DNA of 64,000 nt, taken from the NCBI GenBank assembly GCA_025200525.1, contig CM045761.1, positions 63,830,009 to 63,894,008 of the forward strand. The letters are read 5' to 3'. Source of the DNA: Camellia lanceoleosa. Its lineage: Eukaryota; Streptophyta; Magnoliopsida; Ericales; Theaceae. The notes under the pieces were generated by a model that ran no database searches, was not told where the DNA came from, and worked only from the letters and a program-made list of their open reading frames with translations. The translations under genes and the position numbers were made by a program. Of the stretch, positions 1 through 11,331 are shown in pieces; the first letter of the stretch is position 1, and every line of letters begins with the position of its first letter.

Positions 1-798
1 GCTTAGGTATTCCTATTCAACACAAAAGTTAGTAGTTCAAACATTTTTGTTTTTACATCCCAAATACTATTTAATTGGTTTTGTATTTGTTTTTCCATTC
101 CCTTTTGCATAAGTATTCCTGTAAAGAAAGTTAGTAGAAAAAATCACAACAAAATACAAACAAATAATCTAAGCAAAAAATAAATTTAATAAATAATTAA
201 AACCATTTTAAACTAATAACTCCAAATAAATAAGTTAAATTCAAAGTTAATGCACCCAATTAAATTCAAATTAATCATGTACACAATTCATAAAAACTCT
301 ATAACTCCAAAATATATTAAATTATGTAATCTAGTCTAGAAAATACTAAGCATATAACAAATTAAATCTATAATAGAATTAGCATGTCAAAATTGCAACA
401 TCCATAAATTATATTTTATAACTTTAAAATTCATGCAAATCATGGTAGGGGAATGATAAACCATACGCATAAAATAAGATCATATTAATACAATTAAGTA
501 TACAAATTATGATAGAGCATTCTAATTAAACTAAGCAATTAGAGAATAACATTGCATATTTACAATTATTGAAATAGTGAGCAATTCTGATACAGTTCCT
601 AGTAATATTATACAAAGTTAACCTAATTGTCTATATAAATCTATTCGATCAATTTCATAGAAAATATATAAAAATATGTTTTAAGCTTGTTGTTCAAATT
701 GTGAAATTAATAAATAGATTTATGAAGAAAACAAAATTATATACCAAGAACATATGCTGATAATTACAACTAAATTTCAATAAAAATACACAAAACAA
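1..798. other. AT-rich intergenic DNA, no gene seen
   Basis: This stretch is very AT-rich with no long open frame, no terminal repeats and no recognisable motif. I see nothing in it that supports a gene or a mobile element. Confidence 0.6.
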
Positions 799-803
799 TA
801 AAA

Positions 804-1356
804 TGGTAAAGAAACCAAATCGAAGTCTACATGGTAGCAGTTTCCTTAAAACAGATTTTGTCGCCTCACGGATCGAGTGCTTGAGGAATCCGTCATCTCC
901 CGAGATATCTGACGGTCAAAAACCACTCTGGCAGAAGTACTCTCTGTCTAGCTTAGCGAACAAAAACAGTGGCAGCACTCTCTCACAGTAGGAACTTTCA
1001 GGCAAACTGACTTGTAAAATAGAAGCACAAATTTCTGTATTTGAGATTTGACAGGAGGGTCTCAATTTATACATGTATAGGGGAGAGAGGAGAAGCCTCC
1101 AGCCTTTATGGCTGGTCACTAATGCACCGTTAACCTCTACAATAAAGGTAGAAGTTACAAACCCCATTAACTCTTTTATGAAGCTAACTTCGTGGGGCAA
1201 TTTCTCATTCAATTCTCAATGGTTTTTTGGCCATTCTATTTGTGGTGTAAAGATCTCATTGCAAAGTATCTAGACCCACTTGGACCCAACACAATAGACG
1301 GTTGGGACCCACTTTAATATTAAATTAAAGTCACCAAAAAACTATTTTTTCCAACA
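804..1356 (-). mobile_element. Solo LTR, probably Ty1/copia type
   Basis: Read on the minus strand this 553-bp segment starts TGTTGG and ends ACCA, so it has the TG...CA termini of an LTR. The 5-bp sequence TAAAA flanks it exactly on both sides (799-803 and 1357-1361), which is the expected target site duplication. No PBS, PPT or polyprotein adjoins it, so it is a solo LTR left by recombination between two LTRs. A TATA-like sequence lies inside. The TGTTGG start is common in copia LTRs, but without an internal region the superfamily is an inference. Confidence 0.8.
1063..1079 (-). promoter_or_regulatory. TATA-like box in solo LTR
   Basis: On the minus strand the LTR contains TATAAATTG just downstream of a second TATA-like run. 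This is the position and orientation expected for the retrotransposon promoter at the U3/R boundary. There is no direct evidence of activity. Confidence 0.35.
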
Positions 1357-1361
1357 TAAAA

Positions 1362-2061
1362 TTGATAAAAAATTTGATAATCTTAGTTTGGAAAGCTATT
1401 GATATTTTTTGTTCTTTATTTATTTTTTATTTTTTATTTTACTTATAAGATTTCAACTCAAAATGAAACTTTTTATTATACCGAGGCCTAAAGCAAGTGC
1501 ATCACTAACAGCCTCCTTAGGTCAGCCCTGGGTAGCGATGACAAAGTTGGAAAGGGAAGCAGCTTTGCAAAGAGAGAGGGGGGGTAGGTGACTGGCGTTG
1601 GCTGGTATTAGCAATTGAGGTATTAGCAGTTGAGGCATTCTCTACTTAAGGAGCTGAGTGCGTGTAAGAGAGCGAGAAACATTATTAATGTTTGAGAGGT
1701 TTGAGTATAATTATGTCAAAAATTTAAAATTACTTAATTTTATATACTCAAGAGTAGGTCATTTTAGTTTCTTTTTTTTAGTGCTAACAATATCTATCAA
1801 TACCATAAATACAATTTGATGTATATATTATCGATTGAAGATTATATATCACACTCGTTCCTTTTGCCTCATTTTTATTTATTTATTTTATTAGCAAAAT
1901 AAAAATTTTATTAAAAACATAAAATTAAAAGTACAAAGAAATATACTGTACTGTGAGAAATTCAGATAGATTGAACTCTACTATTACTGCTTGCATCCAC
2001 ACAACATAACCAACCCCTCAACTTCATCCTAAATCCCTATCTTGTGATAGAGAGTTTATTT
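1362..2061. other. Intergenic DNA, no gene seen
   Basis: AT-rich flank with a short more GC-balanced patch near 1480-1680. Short open frames here have no recognisable domain. The copia element inserted at the right-hand edge. Confidence 0.5.
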
Positions 2062-2066
2062 CAGAC

Positions 2067-2263
2067 CGTTATGAAAATAGAAAAAGAAGAGAAAAGAGAA
2101 ACTCTATATTGAATTGAATGAATAATACAAGAGGAGAAGCCTGTATATATAGGCAAAAAGGAAACCTAGATAGGTATAGAAAAGATAGAGATACGCATAG
2201 AAGGAGATAGAGATAAGATATACAGCTATAATAATATACATCTATAATAATATATAGCTAACA
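2067..2263 (-). repeat. Copia 3' LTR (197 bp)
   Basis: Matches 7024-7244 along its whole length. The outer dinucleotide is CG where the other LTR has TG, a single transition. It abuts the polypurine tract at its inner edge. Confidence 0.93.
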
Positions 2264-2280
2264 CCCCCCCTCAAGTTCAA
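2264..2280 (-). other. Polypurine tract of copia element
   Basis: The minus strand reads GAACTTGAGGGGGGG directly before the 3' LTR. This is the classic plus-strand primer site of a copia element. It overlaps the end of the RNase H frame, as is usual in compact copia elements. Confidence 0.85.
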
Positions 2281-3971
2281 GGTGGTAAGTCAAATATCAA
2301 TTTAAGCTTGGAGAGGAGATCAGAAAAGCGGCCTGGAAGATGAGCTTTGATGAAGATGTCGGTGGTCTGATCAGCAGAGGTAACAAAGAGAAGATGAACA
2401 TGGCCACTAGTAACATGTTGTCGTATGAAGTGACAATCGATCTTAATATGCTTGGTGCGATCATGGAAGACATCGTTATGGGCAATCTGAATAGCACTTT
2501 GATTGTCACAATAAAGATTAGTGGCAGCTGAATGAGAAAGACCCATGTCAGAAAGAAGCCAACAAAGCCACACAAGCTCCTGAGTAGCGTTTGCAAGAGC
2601 ACGATACTCAGCCTCGGTACTAGAACGAGCAACAAGGGTTTGCTTCTTGCTACGCCAGGAAATGAGAGAGGTGTCTAAGAAGAAGCAGAACCCAGTAGTG
2701 GAACGGGGATCGGTAGGATCCCCTGCCCAATCGGCATCAGAAAAGGCATGCAGCTGTAGAGAAGAGTGAGGGGAATAGTGAAGACCATGAAACAAAGTTC
2801 CTTTGAGATAGCGCAAAATGCGAACCAGAGCAGTATAGTGTGGAGAGCGAGGAGCAGTCATAAATTGACTGACAATGTGAACAACATAAGCAATATCTGG
2901 ACGAGTAACTGTGAGATAGACAAGACTACCAACTAACTGACGAGATAAAGTTGCATCTGACAATAGGGAGCCGTCAAGAGGTGTAAGACGAGTTTGAGGA
3001 TCAATTGGAGTAGTGACAGTCTTGCAATCGGAAAGGCCAACACGAGCCAAAAGAGCAGAAGTATACTTGGCCTGAGTAAGAAAATAACTAGAGGAATCTT
3101 GAGAAATTTCCAAGCCAAGGAAGTAGCTAAGTGCACCCAAATCTTTCATCTCAAACTGGCGATGGAGAAACTGTTTAAGACTAGAAATATCCACTGTGTC
3201 ATCTCTAGTGATAATCATATCATCCACATAGAGGAGAAAGAGAATAGTACTGCACTCCGTTTTATGGATAAACAAGGCAGAATCATGGGCACTGGAAGAA
3301 AAACCAAAGTCACGGATGGTAGAGTCGAACTTGGCAAACCAAGCAGGTGGAGCTTGTTTCAAACCATATAAAGCACAGCGGAGTTTGCAAACCTTGTTTG
3401 AGGGAATAGAAGAACTAGGAGGAGGTCGCATATAAACTTCCTCAGTGAGATCACCATTGAGAAATGCATTCTTGACATCCATCTGAGAAAGGTGCCAATG
3501 GCGAGCAGCAGCAACGGCAAGTAAGCTACGAACTAAAGTAAGACGGGCAACAGGAGCAAATGTTTCCTCACAGTCAATCCCATATTCTTGACTAAATCCC
3601 CGAGCAACAAGGCGAGCTTTGTAACGCTCAATGGAACCATCAGAATGAGTTTTGATCTTGTAAACCCATTTGCAACTAACAGTATGCTTGCTAGGAGGAA
3701 GATCACCCACATCCTAGGTATGAGTTTGATCGAAAGCCTGCAGTTCATCAGTCATAGCTTGTTGCCAAAGAGGGTTAGAAGAAGCTTCTTGATAAGAAGT
3801 AGGTTCATGAGAACAAAAAGCAGTGGAACCAATAATATAATCACGGAGAAGAACAGAAGGTTGCCTTACCCGGGTAGAATGACGCTCAAGTAGAGGGGGA
3901 ACCTCAATGGAAATAAGTTCTGAAGGAACCTCCACCGAAGCTGGAGAAGATGTAGGGCCATCAGCTGACAC
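2277..3971 (-). pseudogene. Copia reverse transcriptase and RNase H
   Basis: This is the C-terminal part of the polyprotein and its longest intact stretch, about 477 codons from 3710 to 2277. In order it shows the RVT_2 entry region (KARLVARGFSQ), the MDVKNAFLNGDL motif, the catalytic YVDDM, and then RNase H with FSDADWAGD, the STEAEYRAL motif and YCDNQSAI. All the acidic catalytic motifs are visible. A TAG at 3714-3716 interrupts the frame where this family normally has a conserved residue before the RT domain, and a further stop lies at 4005-4007 upstream. The enzymes would copy element RNA into DNA in a cytoplasmic particle. This copy is dead as part of a fusion polyprotein. Confidence 0.92.
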
Positions 3972-4004
3972 AGGATCCTCAGGATGGACGATAGGCGCAG
4001 GCGG

Positions 4005-4995
4005 CTATGGAAGCATAGGGCCAGAATTTGCATCAAAGTCATCAGAAAACAAATCTATAGAAATATCAGTGAAGACCGGTGAGTGGGTGGACTGTGGTAG
4101 GTGAAACTTGGAAAGAGTGGAGAACGTTTTGTGTTCCCAGGAGACCACATGACGAGAAATACGAAGACGCTTGGAGATAGGATCCCAACAATGATACCCT
4201 TTATGTTCAATACCATACCCCAGAAAACAACAAAGACGAGAATGAGGTTCTAGTTTAGTGTGTTCATGAGGCTGAAGTAGAACAAAACAAGCAGAACCAA
4301 AAACTTTAGAAGTGGTATAATTAGGAGAAGAACCATACAAACGCATGTAAGGAGTTGTGTTAGCTATGACAGGGGTAGGGACTTGATTGATGGTATGGAT
4401 GGCAGTGAGGGCAGCTTCCCCCCAAAAGTTTTTCAGGACAAGAAGAAGAAAGGAGAAGAGCCCGAGTAGTGTTTAGAATATGACGGTGCTTTCTTTCGGC
4501 TTGTCCATTTTGTTGGGAAGTGCCTACACAAGATCGATGAGAAAGAGTACCATGAGCCCGAAGAAAAGAAAGAAAATCAGAATCCAAATACTCCTTAGCA
4601 TTATCAGAACGAAAAAGCTTAATAGTACAAGAAAACTGAGTGTGGACCATAGCAGAGAAATCATAGTAAATCTATTTAAGTTCAGAGCGATTTTTGAGAA
4701 GAAAAAGCCAAGTATAGCGAGAAAAATCATCAACCAAAATCACAAAATATCTAGACCCCCCCATGGTAGATGTGGGGGAAGATCCCCAAATATCTGAATA
4801 CACAAGATCAAAAGAAGCAGTAGAAATAGAATTACTTTTATTAAAAGGTAATGCAGGTTGTTTAGCAATTTGACAAGATAAACAATCAACATTATCAAGA
4901 CAGACACGACCTAACTGACCACTAGAAACTAAAATTTTTAAACGACTAAAAGAGACATGTCCTGAGCGACAATGCCAAAGATGAAAATGAGACAT
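4005..4995 (-). pseudogene. Copia integrase
   Basis: Shows the GAG-pre-integrase zinc-binding module (HLWHCRSGH, then CLSCQIAK). The core follows, with acidic residues in the VYSDIW and RSDNAKEY contexts and the glutamate in QNGQAERKHRH, so the DDE triad residues are still recognisable. The C-terminal part (KVFGSACFVL, CCFLGY) lies in a different frame. The breaks are a stop at 4672-4674, a frameshift between about 4430 and 4350, and a stop at 4005-4007. A frameshift also separates it from the upstream protease. In an intact element the enzyme inserts the cDNA into the chromosome. Confidence 0.88.
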
Positions 4996-5209
4996 GGTAG
5001 ATGCAGCAGCAACATGAGATGATTTGTGCGGACTGCGAAGATGAATAAACTCAAATAGACGTCCATGCTTACGACCTATCCCAAGGATCTGTCTCGTCTA
5101 AGAGTCCTGCACCAAACAACCATTAGCAGAAAAGGTAATAGTTAGACCAAGTTCACATAATTGACCAACAGAGATAAGGTTCATTTTAAGAGAAAGAATA
5201 TGGTAAGCA

Positions 5210-6436
5210 TCAGAAAGAGATAGTGGAAGTAGAGATTTGGCCAATATAACTAACAGGCATATGAGAACCATCAGCAGTGTATATAGTGGGAGCAGAAGAG
5301 GATGATGACAAAGAAGAAAATAGAGTGGAGTTAGAAGTCATGTGATTACAACATGCGGAATCAAAATACCATGAAGAGTTACCTGAGGTTACTGAAAGAG
5401 TAGTAGACGGAGGAGTACCCGATTTGTTGAGCACCTGGTGGATAATGGACTCAACATCATCCATAGAGAAAAAAGGAGCAAAAGAACCCCCAGAGGCAAC
5501 AGCAGTAGAGCGAGAACCGTGGTTAAATTTGGACTGAGACCCAGAACGAGAAGCCCCCTTCTTAGATGAAGTAGTGGAGGGAGCTTGAGGACAATTGCTT
5601 TGGAGATAGCCCGGGGCAGTCTTATAACAAGTCAAGCATTCGCGAACCTGGTAGTGAACAAGAGAATGATTGGCTGGCAAGCCTCAGTTGCGACAATAAT
5701 TGCATATGAGTGGCTGTGAAGATGAAGAACTCTGAAAAGATGGAGTAGCAAGAACAGAATCCATGTCGTGAGATCTAAGACTCCTAAAACGAGTCTCCTC
5801 TGATAAGAGCTCAGTAATGGCTTGCTCTAAAGTGGGCAAAGGCAAACGATGAAGCAAAGAAGCATGCACGGGCTCAAAAGTGCTATGAAGAGCCATAAGA
5901 AACTGTAATAGTCACTAATGATTTCGATAAGTAATAAATAGTTGTGCATCATCAGAATGAGCCCATGGAGGTTCAGAAAGAGCGAGCTAGTCCCAAACGG
6001 ACGACATGTGAGATAGGAAGTCATTGAGAGACTGACCGGGTGCTTGGCGCATGTGATGAAGAGTCTGCAACAGTTGATAATGATGAGCATGGCCAGTGGT
6101 CTGATAACGTTCCTTCAAAAAATCCCAAATTACTTTGGTAGGAGAGGCAATGGAGTCATCGTCCTGAAAGCGTCCAAATTGAAGATTGATAGAAGGAACA
6201 GAGATAGCCTGGAACCATGTGATAATTTGATAATTCTTACTTTCCCATTCGTCAAGACGGTCATCCAATGCAGAGTCCGTCTCATCCTCCTTTTGGTTGG
6301 GTTTGGAAAGAGTACCAGTAATAATCCGCCAAAGGCGTTTCCCTTTAATGAAGCTAGAGAGAGCTTGGCCCCAACTAACATAATTAGACTCATCAAGTAT
6401 AATAGGAACATATTGGATATTTTCAGTACGATCCAT
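5210..6436 (-). pseudogene. Copia gag and protease
   Basis: The start is the ATG at 6434-6436, beginning MDRTENIQ, chosen because the gag-type (UBN2-like) domain follows at once with LDESNYVSWGQA and a GKRLWR motif. A zinc knuckle of CX2C type (CLTCYKT...C) follows near 5590-5650, with tyrosine at the usual histidine position. The protease-like motif is FDSACCNHM near 5340. Stops at 5987-5989 and 5684-5686 (TGA) and two adjacent stops near 5915 break the frame, which otherwise runs on in one register to 5210. It would form the particle shell and process the polyprotein. This copy is inactive. Confidence 0.88.
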
Positions 6437-7010
6437 AAGTGCCAAAACGGAGGTCACCAACAGATTCAGAAGCCCAAAAAACCTTAGGAACAAGTAGGGC
6501 GTCGACCAAGATCTTTGTGATGATGTCAATGACGACCAGTGAGAGAGGTCGCGTCAATGGTGAATAAAGCCGACGTCGTGACTAAACCAAACATGGCACC
6601 TTGGTGAGAAGCGGTGAGGCAGGAAATCGTGAAGCAAAGCCAAGGGAGATCGGTTAAGGCGAAGCCAAACGAGCACGGTGAGGCGAAGCCGATGGCGAGC
6701 CGAGGTGATCTTGAGCCGGCGAGTCGAGGTTGATGCAGAAGCCAAATAGCGGCCGAGTGAGCCGTGAAGACGAGACGATGTGGGAGCGACGAGAGTAGAA
6801 CCAAGCAAATAGCCTACGATCTTTGGGTGGCGCGTAAAGGCGCGTGTAATGGCCGATGGGGGTGATTCTGGTGGAGTTTGCTTCCTCTTAAAGAGAAGAA
6901 GAGTGTGGTGTAGTCCAATCATTGAAACAGAGAGGAACTAGATACGTAGAAGCCATCAAAAACCAATCGGGGACAGAACCAAAAAAAAAATGAGCCTAGG
7001 AGAGAGCCTA
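6437..7010 (-). other. Copia untranslated leader
   Basis: About 570 bp between PBS and gag on the minus strand, clearly more GC-rich than the flanks. Its overlapping short open frames have no known domain. It is most simply the 5' leader with the packaging region. Confidence 0.6.
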
Positions 7011-7023
7011 GGCTCTGATACCA
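7011..7023 (-). other. Copia primer binding site (tRNA-iMet)
   Basis: The minus strand reads TGGTATCAGAGCC immediately inside the 5' LTR. This is the standard plant copia primer site, complementary to the 3' end of initiator tRNA-Met. Confidence 0.93.
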
Positions 7024-7244
7024 TGTTATGCAAATAGAAAAAGAAGAGAAAAGAGAAACTCTATATTGAATTGAATGAATAATACAAGAGGAAAAGCCTG
7101 TATATATAGATAGAAAGGAAACCTAGATAGGTATAGAAAAGGAAACCTAGATAGGTACAGAAAAGATAGAGATAAGCATAGAAGAAGATAGAGATAAGAT
7201 ATACAGCTATAATGATATACATCTATAACAATATACAGCTAACA
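7024..7244 (-). repeat. Copia 5' LTR (221 bp)
   Basis: Minus strand begins TGTTAGC and ends ATAACA. It is 24 bp longer than its partner because a 24-bp unit is tandemly duplicated at 7117-7164. Confidence 0.93.
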
Positions 7245-7249
7245 CAGAC

Positions 7250-7670
7250 AAAGGGATCAAGCGAGTAAGAGGAAGGGAACTAGGAAAATAGGATAAAATA
7301 TTTGGCTCCTATATTGCTCACCAAAACAATGTTAGGTAGACATGTTCAACACGTAGTTAACGATTGGGTAGGTGTAATTTTGCTCATGTCATGTCAAATA
7401 AAACCTGCTCGGGTCTATCAAAAAAAATAAAATAAAAATAAATAAGACTTAACTCTGTTTGGTGGAGCTTTCAAAATATGGTTTCACATTCACTTTTGAG
7501 TGGTGTTTGTTTAACATTTTCAAAAATTAATTCCACTCACTTTTGAAAACTCCTTTCAAGGCCGAAAAATTTGGGTTAACTGATCGTCCGGTCGGTAGTG
7601 TTTTTTTTTTTTTTTTGCACCTGTTATTTTTATATTACAAAAAAAAAAAAATTTGTGAATTTTAAAAAAA
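7250..7670. other. Intergenic DNA, no gene seen
   Basis: AT-rich DNA with a small imperfect inverted repeat near 7470-7560 built on a CACTTTTGA motif. No coding potential recognised. Confidence 0.4.
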
Positions 7671-7675
7671 ATTTT

Positions 7676-7895
7676 TTATGAGCTTTGAATAGAATTTTGA
7701 GTTGTGTGTTTGGTTATGAGTTATAAGTTTTTGTATTAAATATCATATGTCACATCACTCAATTCAAACTCAATTTAAAACTCTTTTCAAAACTCATAAT
7801 CAAACAAAATTTTCACATTCAAATCATAATTCCAAAACTCACAAACTCAAAATACAACTCTATTCTTAAATCATAATTCTAAAACTCTAGTAAAC
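7676..7895. mobile_element. MITE-like inverted-repeat segment
   Basis: The left part carries TTTGAGTTGTG and GTTTGGTTATGAGTT. Inverted versions (AACTCATAATCAAAC, CTCAAAATACAACTC) lie on the right. The arms are imperfect and no clear target duplication is visible, so this is a degraded MITE at best. Confidence 0.35.
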
Positions 7896-8210
7896 ACTCC
7901 TAAGACTGGCTCGGTAGAGCTACTCACCAAGTTGACATGTAAGGTTCTTTCATAATTGGGAAATTCTTATATGTTGACCTGAAAAGGAGTATATTATATG
8001 TACTACTAGTTATATTTTTTTTTATTTGATTATGACTATTTTTTTTAATAATTATGACGTTATTTTAATTATAACTCATAAGATCTTTAATTATATATCA
8101 TCTTTTAATTATATTTTATATTGTGTTTGGTTATGTTATTTTTTTTAGTTATAATAAAGAAAGTATGAAATTATATAATTTTATTTTTTAGTTATAAGGT
8201 GCATATGGTA

Positions 8211-8232
8211 TACACCCTTTGCAAAGGGTGTA
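8211..8232. repeat. Perfect 22-bp palindrome
   Basis: Eleven bases, TACACCCTTTG, are followed at once by their exact reverse complement with no loop. It abuts the left edge of the LTR-like copy at 8235. Confidence 0.9.
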
Positions 8233-8234
8233 CC

Positions 8235-9168
8235 TATAACATCGCCTGGGGGTTACCCACGCACGTTGAATAGTTCAAACCCTCAATTTCTTCAATCTAG
8301 TTTCACGAGTGCAATATGAAACGTAAATGAGAGACCAGATTTGACAGTTTTTATAGAAAATCCATTTTATTGCAAAACTTTTGCCATAAACGGATTGCGT
8401 CAAAGTCGCTACCTAATATTTTGAAAAAATTAAATATCTATGACTCGTATCAAGGCCACTGTTTGTTGTAACAAAAAATGTTTGGCTCAGAACCTTAAGC
8501 ATGAAAAGGGAAAGGTCATTAATTGAACACTTCACGCTCACCTGATCAAAAGATCGATCTCTACTAAACTATGATATGATTTTTATTTACTTTATATGTT
8601 TATATTCTGATTATTTAATAAATCCTAAAATTTACTACGTGAAGCAAATAAGTATAGATTATGCTATTTGTTTTGAAACAATCTGATTTCATGTATTTTG
8701 AAAGAGTTTTGAAGATGTACAACTCAAAGAAATTGAGTTTACAAACGTGAAAATCAATATCATTCCAAATTAAGCGACACAACCTCCATCTAACGGAATT
8801 CATACAATTATATAAAGTAAGCAAGTAGCCACATAGTAAGATGATAAATATAGTAAGGAAAATATACACAAGCATGATGCTAAAGCATAAAACCTTACAT
8901 ATTTATCGACATCCCACGAACAGCTACAAAACAAAGTTAGTAAAATATGCATGATCTTATATACAAGATTCTAATGCAATACATACACAAAAATGCAACT
9001 AAAAATTCTATTATTAATACATAATATGTGAATCATCTCAAGACATGGGGTAGTGCATAAAATCACATAGGAATTAATTAAACCCACAATGTAAATAAGC
9101 CGAATTTTAATGCATGAAATATGAGTGCAAAACATGGACATGGTGAAAAATAAAACATAATGCTTAGG
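8235..9168 (-). repeat. Truncated LTR copy, left end of Tat derivative
   Basis: Clearly homologous to 19168-20109 over its full length with scattered differences, including a shared patch around ACCTAATATTTTGA. The outer end is TA where the partner has TG. Similarity stops abruptly at 9168, before the promoter-bearing part seen beside the right copy. Confidence 0.75.
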
Positions 9169-10199
9169 TCTGAAATAATTTGGCCAAAACGGGTGTAAGG
9201 TTGGAACTTAAGCTTAAACCTGACTTTTCTGCTAGGAAATTCGTAAAATAGCACATTACAATTTTCATCATTGTGTGTTTAGAAGAAAGTGCCAAGTCTT
9301 AAGGCCGGTCAAAATGGAGTGTCTACAATTGCCTATTTTTGACAAAGGTGGAAGTCATTTCATGATGTGAGTGAATATCAAAGCCTGAAGATGACCTTTT
9401 TGACAAGGCTGTAAGACTTGGGTAAACAAACAGAATGCAAATGCAGTTGGTTGAACTTGAAGGTTGCCTAAGTATCCTTTTGTAAGGAATCAAACCAGCA
9501 TAATTCAGGGGTAGGATGCAAATGATATGCTAATTCAATTTGAAAGTTGGACTTGCACGCTTCGCGAAACTAGTTGTTTTGAAAACCCATGATTTATGCA
9601 ATGCAATGCAATGCAACAGGTAATATGCGAGGCAAGCCTCGTGCAATTGATATGAACCATAACAAGGGATACAATCCAAACACACTCATAAAAGAAGGAA
9701 ATGTAATTGATGAATAGTTTTAACCTACAACCCCAAACATAAGAGGTATTAACTGATGGATAGTTTCAACTAACAACCTAAGAACATGGAGGTATTAATC
9801 AAAGGTGGTTTGAACCGACAACTAGAGAAAAGGATAATATCATCATCTTGAAAAAAAAGGCCAATATTAATCGAGTGGTTTTAACCTTCAACCCAAAAAG
9901 GGAGTCATTATTAACTGATGAAAAAGGTTGTAATCAAATGTTGATGTGAATAAATTGTAGGCAAGTGATGCAACAGTGATAATTGTAGCCATGCAAATGA
10001 TATGCTAATGCAATTGAAAGTTGAATTCTTTTTTTTTTCTTTTTCTTTTTGTTTTTGAAAGTACATGATTTATGCAATGCAATATGTAATATATGGTGAG
10101 GCAAACCTCATGCAAATAAAGCATAACAAAGAAGTACAATCCAAACACACTCACATGATAGGAGAAAAGAGGGGTTAATCAAACAACGAGATTTAAACT
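9169..10199. repeat. Tat 3' noncoding region with internal duplication
   Basis: No coding sequence. A block with GCAAATGATATGCTAAT, ATTTATGCAATGCAAT and CAATCCAAACACACTCA occurs at 9513-9700 and again, diverged, at 9985-10,160. Short ATGCA repeats lie at 9597-9615. This fits the repeat-rich 3' noncoding region of a Tat element. Confidence 0.5.
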
Positions 10200-10402
10200 G
10201 TACCTCAATACGAAATAGGGATTGATTTCAACCGGGTAAAGAGAAAAAGGGTCTTAACCAATATACTAGACCTAGACTGTACCTCAATACAAAATAGGGC
10301 GATGGTTTCAACTGGGTAAGAAGAAAAGGGTCTCAACCAATATCCAAGACCTAGACCGTATCTCAATATGAAATAGGGTGATGGTTTCAACAGAGTAAAA
10401 GA
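10200..10402. repeat. 79-bp tandem repeat, about 2.6 copies
   Basis: Units begin GTACCTCAATA at 10,200 and 10,279 and GTATCTCAATA at 10,358. The period is 79 bp and the last unit is incomplete. Copies differ by a few substitutions. Confidence 0.85.
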
Positions 10403-10559
10403 GAAAAGTTGTCACGAAAAAGTTTGAAGTGATATAAATGAATTGTAACAATACATGACAAATATAATAGACAGTGTAAGTGTAATGGTCAATGTAAAAA
10501 CATGAAGGGGCAATGTGAGACATACAATATGCAATGATATGATATGATGGATGCATAGC

Positions 10560-10925
10560 AAATGAATACAAAAAAAAATTTTGTTTTTTTTTCAAAGTTC
10601 TCTTTTTTGTTTTTTTTTTTTTTCTTTTGAAATTTTTCTTTTTTGATTTTCTTTCAAAATTTCCTTTTTAATTTTTTTTCCTTTTTTTTTGACAATTTCT
10701 TTTTGATTTTTGATTAATTTTTTTTGTTTTTAAAAATTTATATACATACTATATATGCATATATGGATACAAATGATATACAAAATACATATTACGTACA
10801 TATACATACACATACAAACCATATACATATAAGAATACATACATATACATATATACGGACACATACAGATACATATATGGTGTACATATATACAAATTAT
10901 ATACGTATTATGTACCTATCACTTT
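10560..10925. repeat. T-rich tract and TATACA-type microsatellite
   Basis: A pyrimidine-rich run at 10,575-10,735 is followed by an irregular ACATATA/ATACAT array at 10,736-10,915. Open frames across it are low-complexity artefacts. Confidence 0.7.
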
Positions 10926-11331
10926 TTCCTGTTTTGTCTCTCTCTCCCTCTCTCTATTGTTTGTCTTTGTCGAGCACTGTATCTGGCGTGCAATTTCAAT
11001 AATTATGGCGTGCCTGACCGACATCAACTGGACTGGTCTAGTTTGTCAAAGATTGTCTCAGCAATCCCTCTTCTCTTGGCCTCTTCCTCTTCTCTATTTT
11101 CTTTTTAAACCGAGGCTTGCGAGAGAACAGGGCAGAAAGCTGCGAATCTCCTGCCATTACTCTGCAAATTTTCTCTTTGGAGGTGATAATACAGTGAGTC
11201 CTCGTGAATGGGTTGGACCGATCCAAGCTCCTCAAGCCCATCTGATAAACTTTGCAAAAAAGTCAACGGGGAGCAGGGTAGTCCCCGGTGACCTCCCAAG
11301 ATGTGAATTAGGAAGGTGATGAGCAAAATGT

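Larger units (their letters stand above)
2067..7244 (-). mobile_element. Full-length decayed Ty1/copia retrotransposon
   Basis: The element reads right to left: 5' LTR (7024-7244), PBS (7011-7023), leader, gag, protease, integrase, RT and RNase H, PPT, 3' LTR (2067-2263). The target duplication CAGAC is present at 2062-2066 and 7245-7249. The integrase-before-RT order and the YVDDM RT motif make it Ty1/copia. The LTRs differ by about a dozen substitutions plus one 24-bp tandem duplication (counted by eye), so the insertion is not recent. Several stops and at least two frameshifts break the polyprotein, so it cannot be autonomous now. At 5.2 kb its length is normal for the superfamily. Confidence 0.95.

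Noticed and set aside
2340..4104. Plus-strand frames within the copia element
   Set aside because: They are antisense shadows of the RT, RNase H and integrase frames and have no domain content of their own.
6554..6922. 122-codon frame in the copia leader as an extra gene
   Set aside because: No domain, overlapping alternative frames of similar length, and position between PBS and gag; best explained as GC-rich leader.
7011..7023. Possible tRNA fragment
   Set aside because: The 13-base match to initiator tRNA is the copia primer binding site, not a tRNA gene.
9513..10180. Possible CRISPR-like repeat region
   Set aside because: Only two diverged copies with no regular repeat-spacer pattern, in a plant nuclear context.
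10724..11002. Plus-strand 92-codon frame rich in Thr, His, Tyr and Ile
   Set aside because: It is the translation of an ACATATA-type microsatellite.
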